The notes: a model not told the origin generated them from the letters alone. Counted from the stretch's first letter, positions 1 through 6,817 are shown. The stretch: 7,036 nt of DNA from Thermoplasmata archaeon (GCA_022615805.1 JAKEGO010000153.1:1-7036); one strand, 5' to 3'. Numbers and translations are program-made.

Positions 1-99
1 CTCGACCAGTTCCTTCACCACGGACGCAGGCCGCTCGACGACCTCGCCGGCGGCTATCATCCGGACGGTCCTCTCGTCCAGAGCGATGATCCGCCCCAC
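1..99 (-). CDS. mutL: DNA mismatch repair protein MutL, N-terminal fragment (runs off left edge)
   Basis: Only the first 33 codons are present; the rest lies beyond the left edge. The reverse strand from a GTG at 99-97 reads VGRIIALDERTVRM, then IAAGEVVERPASVVKELVE. The second part is the highly conserved first motif of MutL, the start of its GHKL ATPase domain, where the Glu of KELVE normally continues into the catalytic and Mg-binding ENSLDA sequence. MutL couples MutS mismatch recognition to strand incision or excision. No ATG lies in frame upstream, and the GTG sits 26 nt from the centre of a TATA-like element (129-121), so a leaderless GTG start is likely. Family identity rests on this very conserved motif. 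Whether the full gene is intact, or whether a mutS partner is adjacent, cannot be seen. MutL occurs in only some archaea. Confidence 0.9.
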   Translation of the reverse strand, partial: MGRIIALDERTVRMIAAGEVVERPASVVKELVE

Positions 100-120
100 G
101 AGGGGGGAATGGGCGGAACG

Positions 121-129
121 TAGATAAAT
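121..129 (-). promoter_or_regulatory. TATA box of mutL
   Basis: On the minus strand this reads ATTTATCTA, an A/T island in GC-rich sequence. Its centre is 26 nt upstream of the GTG start of mutL at 99, the archaeal spacing from TATA to transcription start, so the mRNA would begin at or next to the start codon. Confidence 0.6.
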
Positions 130-282
130 CCTCGGTAGCGCCCCCGCGGTCCCCATGGGTCGAGGGGGATCGGACGAGGCAGATGGTCATCCGCCATGGG
201 CCCTATGCGGAAAGAACGGCCCGCGCCGGTCGCACGCTTGCGAACCCGGCCAGTGGATGGCAACGGGTGTGCCCTACCATAC

Positions 283-290
283 TATTATAT
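283..290 (+). promoter_or_regulatory. TATA box of the paaK-pth2 transcription unit
   Basis: TATTATAT lies in the divergent mutL/paaK intergenic region. Its centre is about 36 nt before the ATG at 323, which predicts a transcription start near 313 and a leader of about 10 nt carrying all or part of the ribosome binding site. The core ATTATATC is identical to that of the promoter at 2083. The rest of the intergenic region (130-282) shows no gene or RNA that I can recognise. Confidence 0.55.
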
Positions 291-310
291 CTCCGACCCT
301 CTTGCAGAAC

Positions 311-315
311 GGAGG
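311..315 (+). promoter_or_regulatory. Shine-Dalgarno site of paaK
   Basis: GGAGG stands 7 nt before the ATG at 323. It decides the start: the frame stays open upstream to 155, but none of the upstream candidates has a ribosome binding site, and starting at 323 gives a protein of normal family length. Confidence 0.7.
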
Positions 316-322
316 CGTCCCG

Positions 323-1621
323 ATGACCGATAGGTACTGGAGCAGCATGGAGGCGCTCGGCCTCGACGAACTGCATGCCCTTCAGCTGAAGCGGCTCAGG
401 TGGGTAACGAAACACGCCTACGACAACAACGAGGCCTACCGCGCGCGGTTCAAGGCGGCGGGCTTCCACCCCGACGACATCAAGGGCCTCCCGGATGTCG
501 TCAGGATACCCGTCCTCTCGAAAGAGGACCTCCGCGACACCTATCCCTACGGGCTGACCTGCACGCCGCCGGACACGTGGATCGAGCTGCACAGCTCCTC
601 CGGGACGACGGGAAAGCCCGTCACGAACGTCTACACCGAGGGCGACCTCCGGAACTGGGCCGAGGTCATGGCCCGCGGCATGTACGCCGGCGGCCTCCGG
701 CCGGGCGAGAAGATCCAGATCGCCTACGGCTTCGGCCTCTTCACCGGCGGCTTCGGGTTCTACCACGGCGCGAGGAGGCTCGGGGCGATGACCATCCCCA
801 CGTCCAGCGGGAACACAAAGCGTCAGATACGGCTCCTCGCCGACTTCGGCGCACACGCCATCGGCGCGACCCCGTCCTACGGCCTCCACCTCGCGGAGGT
901 GGCCGAGGAGATGGGGATGGAGCGCGACGATTTCCAGCTCAAGGTCGGCTTCTTCGGGGCCGAGGCCTGGAGCGACGAGATGCGGGCCAAGCTCGAGGAA
1001 CGCTGGGGTCCGGGGTTCCGCGCCGCGGAGGCCTTCGGCCTGACGGAGGTGGGCGGCCCGGGGACGAGCTTCGATTGCGAGGCCCGCACCGGCCTCCACG
1101 TCAACATGGACCACTTCCTCGTGGAGTGCGTGGACGACGAGATGCAGCCCGTCGGCGAGGGCGAGGAGGGCGAACTGGTCATCACGACCCTCACCCACGA
1201 GGGCTTCCCAGCCATCAGGTTCAGGACGAAGGACCTGGCAATGATGGATGGCGAGCGCTGCGCGTGCGGCCGCACGTTCGTCCGCCACTCCCGCATCCTC
1301 GGCCGGAGGGACGACATGATGAAGGTGAAGGGGGTCATCGTCTTCCCGCGGCAGATCGAGGAGGCCATCATGGGGGTCGAAGGCTCCTCCGAGAACTACC
1401 AGATCGTGAAGTTCAACGCGGGTCCGTTCCTCGACCTGAGGGTCCAGGTCGAGCCGACGCCCGCGGCGTGGAGGGCCGGCGCGCAGGAGCGGCTCTCCGC
1501 GGCGATATCGGCCGAGATCCTCAGCCTCGTCGGCCTCAGGGTCGATGTCGAGATCATGGAGCCGGGCAGCCTGCCCCGTTCCGAGGGCAAGGCGCAGAGG
1601 GTCATCGACCAGACGAAGTGA
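323..1621 (+). CDS. paaK: Phenylacetate-CoA ligase family enzyme (AMP-forming, PaaK-type)
   Basis: This 432-residue protein belongs to the ANL adenylate-forming superfamily. It should activate an arylacetate (phenylacetate, indoleacetate or similar) with ATP and CoA to the acyl-CoA, AMP and PPi in the cytosol. Visible motifs in order are the P-loop SSSGTTGKP (91-99), the adenine-binding EAFGLTEVGG (236-245), RFRTKDL (299-305), the short Cys-containing CACGRT (313-318), the hinge RILGRRDDMMKVKGV (324-338) with FPRQIE after it, and a C-terminal SEGKAQRV whose Lys423 fits the catalytic adenylation lysine. The length is typical of PaaK and no key motif is missing. The start is set by GGAGG at 311. 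No arylacetate catabolic or 2-oxoacid ferredoxin oxidoreductase genes are in view, so the true substrate is open. In archaea such ligases may work in reverse in aromatic amino acid fermentation or for biosynthesis; that is inference. pth2 follows after 21 nt. Confidence 0.92.
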   Translation: MTDRYWSSMEALGLDELHALQLKRLRWVTKHAYDNNEAYRARFKAAGFHPDDIKGLPDVVRIPVLSKEDLRDTYPYGLTCTPPDTWIELHSSSGTTGKPVTNVYTEGDLRNWAEVMARGMYAGGLRPGEKIQIAYGFGLFTGGFGFYHGARRLGAMTIPTSSGNTKRQIRLLADFGAHAIGATPSYGLHLAEVAEEMGMERDDFQLKVGFFGAEAWSDEMRAKLEERWGPGFRAAEAFGLTEVGGPGTSFDCEARTGLHVNMDHFLVECVDDEMQPVGEGEEGELVITTLTHEGFPAIRFRTKDLAMMDGERCACGRTFVRHSRILGRRDDMMKVKGVIVFPRQIEEAIMGVEGSSENYQIVKFNAGPFLDLRVQVEPTPAAWRAGAQERLSAAISAEILSLVGLRVDVEIMEPGSLPRSEGKAQRVIDQTK

Positions 1622-1628
1622 CGACGTG

Positions 1629-1636
1629 GGAGGGGT
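1629..1636 (+). promoter_or_regulatory. Shine-Dalgarno site of pth2
   Basis: GGAGGGGT lies 6 nt before the ATG at 1643 in the 21-nt gap after paaK. No TATA-like element is visible nearby. An SD-led internal gene fits co-transcription with paaK. Confidence 0.6.
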
Positions 1637-1642
1637 GTACCG

Positions 1643-1996
1643 ATGGAGACGAAGATGGCGATCGTGATAAGGGCCGACCTGGGCCTCTCGTGCGGAAAGG
1701 CCGTCGCGCAGGGCGCCCACGCCGCGGTCGAGTGCGCGAGGCTCGCGAGGGAGAAGAAGGCCGCCGTCGTGCGCAAATGGCACTCCGAGGGACAGAAGAA
1801 GGTCGTGCTGAGGGTCCCCGACCTCCAGGCCCTCGAGGAGCTCGAGAGGAAGGCGCGGCAGAGGGGGCTGACGACGGTGCTCATCAGGGATGCCGGCCTG
1901 ACCGAGGTCCCTCCCGGGACCCCGACCGCGCTGGCCATCGGCCCCGCGGCGGGGAACAACATCGACCCCTTGACCGGCCAGTTGCCCCTGTACTGA
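1643..1996 (+). CDS. pth2: Peptidyl-tRNA hydrolase, archaeal/eukaryotic type (Pth2)
   Basis: This 117-residue protein hydrolyses the ester bond of peptidyl-tRNA released by stalled ribosomes, recycling tRNA in the cytosol. It is full length for Pth2 and carries the family signatures: an N-terminal strand KMAIVIRADLGLSCGKAVAQGAHAAVE (about residues 4-30, with the conserved GK, AQ and HA), a central WHSEGQKKVVLRV segment (46-58), and the C-terminal block AGLTEVPPGTPTALAIGPA (84-102) ending in IDPLTGQLPLY. Bacterial Pth1 is unrelated, so this supports archaeal origin. The start is the ATG after GGAGGGG; a second in-frame ATG at residue 5 is possible but has a poorer site. It lies 21 nt after paaK and is probably co-transcribed with it. 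No functional link between the two products is evident. Confidence 0.95.
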   Translation: METKMAIVIRADLGLSCGKAVAQGAHAAVECARLAREKKAAVVRKWHSEGQKKVVLRVPDLQALEELERKARQRGLTTVLIRDAGLTEVPPGTPTALAIGPAAGNNIDPLTGQLPLY

Positions 1997-2082
1997 CCCC
2001 GAAGGTACCGCATCCCGCGGACGGAGCGGATGGACGGGGGGGCAGGCCTGGGCCTCCCTCTGTGGTTTCCACGCCGGAAAGG

Positions 2083-2089
2083 ATTATAT
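2083..2089 (+). promoter_or_regulatory. TATA box (with BRE-like purines) of the membrane protein gene
   Basis: ATTATAT is preceded by the purine-rich CGGAAAGG, which resembles an archaeal BRE. Its centre is 27 nt before the ATG at 2113, predicting a leaderless transcript. Confidence 0.65.
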
Positions 2090-2112
2090 CGGCACAGCGG
2101 ACTCGACGTGCG

Positions 2113-2679
2113 ATGCGCGGGATGCCGGTGGACATATGGGTCGAGAGGCGCTCCCTCGGGAGGAGGGGGTTGCGGGCCGCTGCCCTCGCCATGACGGTCA
2201 TCGTCGCCTCGGTGCCGCTATCGCTCCTCGCCGTCCCGGCGGGGCGTGACGTCCCGGCCACGGCCTGGGCCAGCGTCCTTTTCCTGACCGCCCTCCTCGC
2301 CATGCTCCTCGCAAGGAGCCTCCTTCTCGCCGGCCGCCCGTCCGGCGCCTACGTCACGTCGCTCTCGTACATCTTCATCAGGAGGCCGCCGGAGACGGAG
2401 GTGGAGGCCCTCGTCGGCGAGGTGTTGCGCGAGCGGCGCGTGAGGGCCGGGAGGACCGAGGTGGACGGGTTCCCGGCCTGGGCCAACGACGAGGTCTCGA
2501 TAGTCATGCTGGCCGGCGGGAGGTTCCCCGGCGTCGGGGGCATCGCCGCGAGGGACCACACCGGTGACAACATCGGGCTCCTCAGGGCGCTCCACGGGGC
2601 CGCATCCGACAGGTGGGGGCTCGACAGGTCGGTGGCCAACGGCAAGAGGGTCGTGCCGAGGAGGCGCGGGACCCGCTGA
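2113..2679 (+). CDS. Two-TM membrane protein of unknown function
   Basis: I do not recognise a family for this 188-residue protein. It has a short basic N-terminus (WVERRSLGRRGLR, residues 9-21). Two hydrophobic segments follow, at about 21-42 (AALAMTVIVASVPLSLLAVP) and 50-73 (TAWASVLFLTALLAMLLARSLLLA), forming a hairpin with a loop of 8-10 residues. A soluble tail of about 115 residues then begins SYIFIRRPPETEVEALVGEVLRERRV. The basic flanks suggest both termini are cytoplasmic. The tail looks like a small alpha/beta domain, with a helix near 95-110 and a strand near 127-133 (EVSIVMLAG). No catalytic motif is visible. The start is the ATG 27 nt from the TATA centre, with no clear SD; a second ATG at residue 4 is less likely. 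The reading frame has ordinary GC-rich codon use and a promoter of its own, so it is probably real. Confidence 0.75.
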   Translation: MRGMPVDIWVERRSLGRRGLRAAALAMTVIVASVPLSLLAVPAGRDVPATAWASVLFLTALLAMLLARSLLLAGRPSGAYVTSLSYIFIRRPPETEVEALVGEVLRERRVRAGRTEVDGFPAWANDEVSIVMLAGGRFPGVGGIAARDHTGDNIGLLRALHGAASDRWGLDRSVANGKRVVPRRRGTR

Positions 2680-2772
2680 CATGGGAGGCCTCCGGGGATG
2701 TCGCGGGAACTGCCGGGCCGCGGGACCAAGAGCCCCCCATGACCCCGTGCCCGCACCGTCCCGCCGAAAAGG

Positions 2773-2778
2773 CTTAAG
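2773..2778 (+). promoter_or_regulatory. TATA-like element and BRE of dph2
   Basis: CTTAAG is preceded by CGAAAAGG, a good BRE match. Its centre is about 26.5 nt upstream of the dph2 ATG at 2802, predicting a leaderless mRNA. The rest of the 122-nt gap upstream (2680-2801) holds nothing else that I can identify. Confidence 0.65.
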
Positions 2779-2801
2779 ACCGGGGCCCGGATTCGATTGC
2801 G

Positions 2802-3779
2802 ATGGAGGAGATCGGGGACATCGCGAGGCGTTACCGCGGCAGGACCGTCGCGGTCCAGGCGCCCGAGGGCCTGAAGTCGCGAGCCCTGGAGCTGGCGAAG
2901 CAGCTCGAGGGCAGGGGCGTGAAGGTGGTCCTCTTCGGCGACCCGACCTACGGGGCGTGCATGGTAGCGGACAGTCGGGCGAAGGCCATCGGCGCCGCCG
3001 CACTGGTCCACCTGGGCCACGCGCCCATCCCCGGCACGGATACCGCGCTGAAGGTCCACTACATCGAGATGCGGGACGATCTCGACCCCGGGGCCGGCAT
3101 CGAGGAGGCATGCGAGATCCTCATCTCCCCGGTGGGCCTGGTGACGACCGTTCAGCACGTCGGGATGCTCCCGCGCGTGAAAACGCTCCTCGAGGAGAGG
3201 GGGTACAAGATCCACGTCGGGGAGGCCGCGGGGAGGGCGGCATACGACGGCCAGATCCTGGGGTGCGACCTCTCCACGGCCCACTCCGTGGAGGACGAGG
3301 TGGCCAACTTCCTCTACATCGGCACCGGGAGGTTCCACCCCCTGGGCGTCGCCCTCGCGACCGGAAAGCCCGTCGTCGCGATGAACCCTTACACCGGGAC
3401 CGCGGCCCTCGTCGACGCGGAGGAGCTCCTGCGAAAGCGGTTCGCGACCATAGCCAGGGCCATGGATGCGAGGCGCATCGCCATCGTCGTGACGCCCGAG
3501 GGAGGGCAGAGCCGACTGGCCCTCGCGAGGGACCTGGCACGGGAGTTCGCGGAGGCGGGCCGGGAGGCCCACATCATCGCGATGGACCATGTCCTCCCCG
3601 AAGCCGTCGAGAACTTCAGGCTCGATGCCGTCGTCGTCGCCGCGTGCCCGAGGATCCCGCTCGACGACCAGGAGAGGTACCAGGTCCCCGTCCTCACGGT
3701 GGGGGAGGCGAGGATGCTGCTCAAGGGGGTTGACGGCGTGCTCGATGGCGAATACACGATGGACGAGTTCTCTGTCTGA
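2802..3779 (+). CDS. dph2: Diphthamide synthase subunit Dph2 (2-(3-amino-3-carboxypropyl)histidine synthase)
   Basis: This 325-residue radical enzyme performs the first step of diphthamide formation on archaeal EF-2. It transfers the 3-amino-3-carboxypropyl group of S-adenosylmethionine to the target histidine using an unusual 4Fe-4S cluster. The three cluster cysteines of the family are present, one per repeated domain: Cys53 in GDPTYGACMVAD, Cys155 in ILGCDLSTA, and Cys282 in VVAACPRIPLDD. Their spacing closely matches that known for archaeal Dph2 homodimers. Other family features are VAVQAPEGLK (16-25), the segment ending LVHLGHAPIP (68-77), and FLYIGTGRFHPLG (170-182). Length is normal and nothing is missing. 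The start is the ATG placed 26-27 nt from the TATA-like element, with no SD needed. The gene stands alone on its own promoter and converges on trkH. Its product would form a homodimer, as is usual in archaea. Confidence 0.96.
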   Translation: MEEIGDIARRYRGRTVAVQAPEGLKSRALELAKQLEGRGVKVVLFGDPTYGACMVADSRAKAIGAAALVHLGHAPIPGTDTALKVHYIEMRDDLDPGAGIEEACEILISPVGLVTTVQHVGMLPRVKTLLEERGYKIHVGEAAGRAAYDGQILGCDLSTAHSVEDEVANFLYIGTGRFHPLGVALATGKPVVAMNPYTGTAALVDAEELLRKRFATIARAMDARRIAIVVTPEGGQSRLALARDLAREFAEAGREAHIIAMDHVLPEAVENFRLDAVVVAACPRIPLDDQERYQVPVLTVGEARMLLKGVDGVLDGEYTMDEFSV

Positions 3780-3780
3780 C

Positions 3781-3807
3781 CGTTTCCGCGAAGTACCCGT
3801 GGGAACG
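3781..3807. terminator. Possible hairpin between the convergent dph2 and trkH ends
   Basis: CGTTTCC (3781-3787) can pair with GGGAACG (3801-3807) through seven pairs including one G-U, around a 13-nt loop, immediately after the dph2 stop. It lies in the 53-nt gap between convergent genes and could mark 3' ends. No long T run follows, so a terminator role is tentative. Confidence 0.25.
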
Positions 3808-3832
3808 CAGGAGCCTCGCCCCCGGCGTTCGC

Positions 3833-5425
3833 TCAGGTCTTGTACGTGCTCGGGAAGAACAGTATCAGCGCCGCGTATATCTCGAGCCTGCCGAACCACA
3901 TGCACCCGCAGAGCCATAGCTTCGTGGGGACGGTGAGAGACAGGTAGGTTTCCGTCGGGCCCAGAGAACCGAGGCCGGGACCGACGTTGGCCATCGTTGT
4001 GGCAACGCCGGACAGCGCATCGATCATCGCCAGATCGGGCTCCATCAGGAGGATCGCGAGTGTGCTCAGGATGGCTATCGCGATGTAGATGACGACGAAG
4101 GTCAGCAGGCCGGTTATGGCGTCCTCGGGCACGGGTTGACCGCCGAGCCGCACGCATACGACTGACCTGGGATTGAGGAGGCGTATCACCTCGCGTTTGA
4201 ACGTCTTGAACAGAACGAGGACGCGGACGACCTTGAGCGCCCCGGCGGTGGAACCGGCGCAGCCCCCGATGAACATGAATAGTATCAGGATCAAGCGGCT
4301 TGTCTCGGGCCACTGGTCGAAATCGGAATTGGAGAAGCCAGTAGTCGATACGATGGAGACACCGTTGAAAACGCCCTGGTGCAGGGCGTGGTCCCATCGC
4401 ATTCCCGCGCTGAAGACGAGGTTGAGAACGATGAGCAGGCACCCCAGCGTCATGATCCCAACGAAGGTCCGCATCTCCGGGTCGCCGAAGAACTTGCCCG
4501 GCTTGCCCGTGAATAGATGATAGTATAGCACGAAATTGATCGCCGACAGCGCCATGAACGCGACGATGATCGTCTGGACGATCGGATCGGGGTACGCCTT
4601 GATGGAATTGAACATCGGAGAGAACCCTGCGGTCGCGATCACGGAGAACGAGTTGCATATGGCGTCGTACAACCGCATGCCGGCCATCTTGAGAAGGACG
4701 ATCATCGCCACCGTCATCCCGATGTATATCCACCTGAGGATGGCGAAGGTGTCCTTCAACTTGGGGCGGAGGCGGGCTTCGGTCGTCACCCCTTCCGCGC
4801 GGAGGAGCAGGATGGTGCCCGACAGGATCCGCGAGAGGAAGACGACGCTCATGACGATGATCCCCATGCCGCCGAGCCATGTCGTTTCCGCGCGCCACAT
4901 TATGAGCGAGTAGCCGTACTCCCGCGGGTAGTAGTTCCCCTCGACCGCGACGACCCTCTCGGTGCCGTTCTCGACCACCGTCCGGTGCGTCGGCATCTCG
5001 AGCACGCTAGCCCCGGTCGTCGTGAACCCGGACATGGACTCGAAGAAGGCGTTCGTCAGTGCCTCGCCAGAGCGGTAGGGGTCGTCCGCGTCGAGGGCGA
5101 ACGGGTTCCGGTGGTCGTAGGCGTTCGTCTCGTAGTACAAAGTGCCGTGGATGACGTACGGCATCGCGCCGATGAGGACTATGACGAGCCATCCCAGTCC
5201 GACGGCGGCGAAGCCCTCGTTGTCCCTGATGACCTTGATGTCGCGTGTGAGGAGGAGGGCGACGCTTCCCAGGAGGAAGGAGACGACGGCGGGGGTACCG
5301 TAGATGATCGCGAGGTCCATGAGTGCCTCGCCGAACCATAGCCCGGTGGCGATCGGGAGCGCGAACGCACCGGAGAATATCAGGAGGACGGACCCGATGA
5401 CGTTCGAAACGGCGCGGAACCTCAT
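3833..5425 (-). CDS. trkH: Potassium uptake protein TrkH (K+ pore subunit)
   Basis: This 530-residue polytopic membrane protein is the ion-conducting subunit of a Trk/Ktr-type K+ uptake system in the SKT superfamily. All four pore-loop filter motifs are visible: SGFTTTGASV (132-141), VIATAGFSP (262-270), SIVSTTGFSNSDF (357-369) and ANVGPGLGS (479-487), each with its filter glycine. The family signatures WLGGMGIIV (183-191) and GGCAGSTAGALKVVRV (387-402) are also present; the latter ends in the Arg that is typically part of the gate region. N-terminal hydrophobic segments lie near 8-30, 36-60 and 72-93. The ATG lies 4 nt after the trkA stop, and GTGATC overlapping that stop can pair with the 16S rRNA 3' end, so translation is probably coupled. 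Compared with relatives there is extra sequence of about 20 residues after the first pore loop (about 142-175), including an N-G-T sequon at 153. It should form a complex with the upstream TrkA. Confidence 0.96.
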   Translation of the reverse strand: MRFRAVSNVIGSVLLIFSGAFALPIATGLWFGEALMDLAIIYGTPAVVSFLLGSVALLLTRDIKVIRDNEGFAAVGLGWLVIVLIGAMPYVIHGTLYYETNAYDHRNPFALDADDPYRSGEALTNAFFESMSGFTTTGASVLEMPTHRTVVENGTERVVAVEGNYYPREYGYSLIMWRAETTWLGGMGIIVMSVVFLSRILSGTILLLRAEGVTTEARLRPKLKDTFAILRWIYIGMTVAMIVLLKMAGMRLYDAICNSFSVIATAGFSPMFNSIKAYPDPIVQTIIVAFMALSAINFVLYYHLFTGKPGKFFGDPEMRTFVGIMTLGCLLIVLNLVFSAGMRWDHALHQGVFNGVSIVSTTGFSNSDFDQWPETSRLILILFMFIGGCAGSTAGALKVVRVLVLFKTFKREVIRLLNPRSVVCVRLGGQPVPEDAITGLLTFVVIYIAIAILSTLAILLMEPDLAMIDALSGVATTMANVGPGLGSLGPTETYLSLTVPTKLWLCGCMWFGRLEIYAALILFFPSTYKT

Positions 5426-5434
5426 TCGATCACT
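5426..5434 (-). promoter_or_regulatory. Ribosome binding site of trkH overlapping the trkA stop
   Basis: On the minus strand AGTGATCGA immediately precedes the trkH ATG. GTGATC is complementary to the GATCAC found near the 16S rRNA 3' end and includes the TGA stop of trkA, which points to coupled translation of the two subunits. Confidence 0.45.
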
Positions 5435-6788
5435 TCAACACACGACGGAGGCGCGGTATCGCCTCGCGGAGCGCGAGTACGATGAGATGGTCGCCTGCCA
5501 TCAGGAGGTCGTTGTCCCTGGCGATCTTTACCTTGCGGACCGACGTGCCATCGGTCCCGAGCCCGTCCCTGAGGATGGCTCCGATGACCACCTCGCCGGC
5601 GACGTTCACCGACCTCACGGGCCTGCCGACCACGTCGGACGAGGAAGCGACCTCGAGCTCGAGGAGCTGTGCGGCGTCCTCCTCGATGAGGTGGATCGCC
5701 TCGTACTCGACCTCGTGGACGTACTCGAGTATCGCGGATATCGTCGTCCAGCGCGGGTTCACGACGATGTCGATGCCCATGTCCAGCGCCATCTTTCCCA
5801 GGTCGTGGTTCCGGATAATGGCCATCGTGCGCGTGGCGCCGAGCCGCTTCGCCTGGAAGCACGAGATGATGTTCCTCTCCTCGTCCTCCCCTGCGGCGAC
5901 GAATACATCGGCCGAGCCGATCCCCACCTCGTCCATCTCCCTGCTGTCCATCGGATCGATGAGAACGGGATGCGCACTGTCGAGGAGTCGGGAGGCCTCC
6001 TCCGCCATCTCGGGAGAGTCGGTCATCAGGAGGACGTCCTTCCGGTCCTCGAGCTGCCGCGCGATGAAGAGGGCCATGTCATTGGCACCCGTGATGACGA
6101 CCTTGCCCACCCGGGACAGGGACCGTTGACCGAACAGCCTTTCGAGCTCCGGGAGGACATCTATGTCGTCGAGCATGATGATGGCCCTCTGGCCGGAAAC
6201 GAGCATGTAGTCCTCCCGCGGGATGATGAGGTCCCTCTCCTCGTAGATCGCGAGCACCTTCGCTTCCGGCGGGAACTTGATCGAATCGAGGGATTTGCCG
6301 GCCGCCGTCGACCTCTGGGTCGCCCTCATCGTCACGATGAACGCGTTCCCCCCGGCGACGGGCCTCGCGTCGATCACTGAGGGGGCCTCGATGAGATTGA
6401 CAAGGGTCTGCGCGGAGAGGAGGGACGAACAGAAGACGTTCATTATCCCGAGGCGCTCGAGGGCGTCCTTGGCCTCCGGGGTCATGAACTCGAACTCGTT
6501 GACGCGGACGATCGTCTTCGTGAGCCGCGTCGCGGCGAAAGCGCTCGAGAGCAGGTTGACCTCGTCGGAGGGCGTCACGGCGATGTAGAGGTCGGCGGTC
6601 GCGATCTGCGCCCGATCGAGGGTCTCGGGGCTTGCGGCGTTCCCCTCGATCAGCAGGACATCGAGGGTCTTGGCCCTCTTGACCATGTCGGGGTCCTCCT
6701 CGATGATGATGACATCGTTGCCCTCGGCACGCAGGACTCTAGCGAGGCGGAACCCGACCTCGCCGGCCCCGCCGATGATTATCCGCAT
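5430..6788 (-). CDS. trkA: Trk system potassium uptake protein TrkA (two RCK modules)
   Basis: This 452-residue cytosolic protein gates the TrkH pore in response to bound nucleotide (NAD(H), and ATP/ADP in some relatives). It is a tandem of two RCK_N-RCK_C units. The first Rossmann fold begins MRIIIGGAGEVGFRLA with an intact GxGxxG (7-12) and an acidic end of the second strand (IIIEED, 28-32), as in NAD-binding RCK domains. RCK_C1 spans about 135-215. The second Rossmann fold starts GKVVITGANDMALFIARQLE (228-247) and RCK_C2 covers about 365-450. Length is typical of two-domain TrkA. The start is the ATG at 6788, 26-27 nt from a TATA-like element; a TTG eight codons upstream lies within that element and is rejected. 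In the second fold the glycine motif is degenerate (GANDMA), so that site may bind nucleotide differently or not at all. It is the first gene of the trkA-trkH operon. Confidence 0.95.
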   Translation of the reverse strand: MRIIIGGAGEVGFRLARVLRAEGNDVIIIEEDPDMVKRAKTLDVLLIEGNAASPETLDRAQIATADLYIAVTPSDEVNLLSSAFAATRLTKTIVRVNEFEFMTPEAKDALERLGIMNVFCSSLLSAQTLVNLIEAPSVIDARPVAGGNAFIVTMRATQRSTAAGKSLDSIKFPPEAKVLAIYEERDLIIPREDYMLVSGQRAIIMLDDIDVLPELERLFGQRSLSRVGKVVITGANDMALFIARQLEDRKDVLLMTDSPEMAEEASRLLDSAHPVLIDPMDSREMDEVGIGSADVFVAAGEDEERNIISCFQAKRLGATRTMAIIRNHDLGKMALDMGIDIVVNPRWTTISAILEYVHEVEYEAIHLIEEDAAQLLELEVASSSDVVGRPVRSVNVAGEVVIGAILRDGLGTDGTSVRKVKIARDNDLLMAGDHLIVLALREAIPRLRRVLK

Positions 6789-6811
6789 CCCACCCCCATT
6801 CTGAGGGGTCA

Positions 6812-6817
6812 ATTTAA
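6812..6817 (-). promoter_or_regulatory. TATA-like element of the trkA-trkH operon
   Basis: On the minus strand this is TTAAAT within CCTTAAATTGACC. Its centre is about 26.5 nt upstream of the trkA ATG at 6788, predicting a leaderless operon mRNA. A G-rich GGGGGTGG also sits 2 nt before the ATG, too close for a good ribosome binding site. Confidence 0.6.

Noticed and set aside
226..256. tRNA T-arm on the minus strand (GGGTTCGCAAGC)
   Set aside because: The flanks do not pair into a T stem and no cloverleaf can be drawn nearby.
155..322. N-terminal extension of paaK
   Set aside because: It would lie upstream of and across the TATA box, would give an over-long ligase with a non-conserved leader, and the ATG at 323 has a proper SD.
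203..1783. 526-codon open frame on the minus strand over paaK and pth2
   Set aside because: It lies wholly antisense to two genes with clear family motifs. Its product is low-complexity and rich in Arg, Gly, Pro and Leu, as expected from high GC content.
2349..4898. 849-codon open frame on the minus strand over the unknown gene, dph2 and trkH
   Set aside because: It overlaps dph2 antisense and trkH in a different frame. The composition is Arg/His/Pro/Asp-rich with no recognisable domain, so it is a GC-rich shadow frame.
5304..6380. 358-codon plus-strand open frame over trkA and trkH
   Set aside because: It is antisense to two well-supported K+ uptake genes and has no family motif or promoter of its own.
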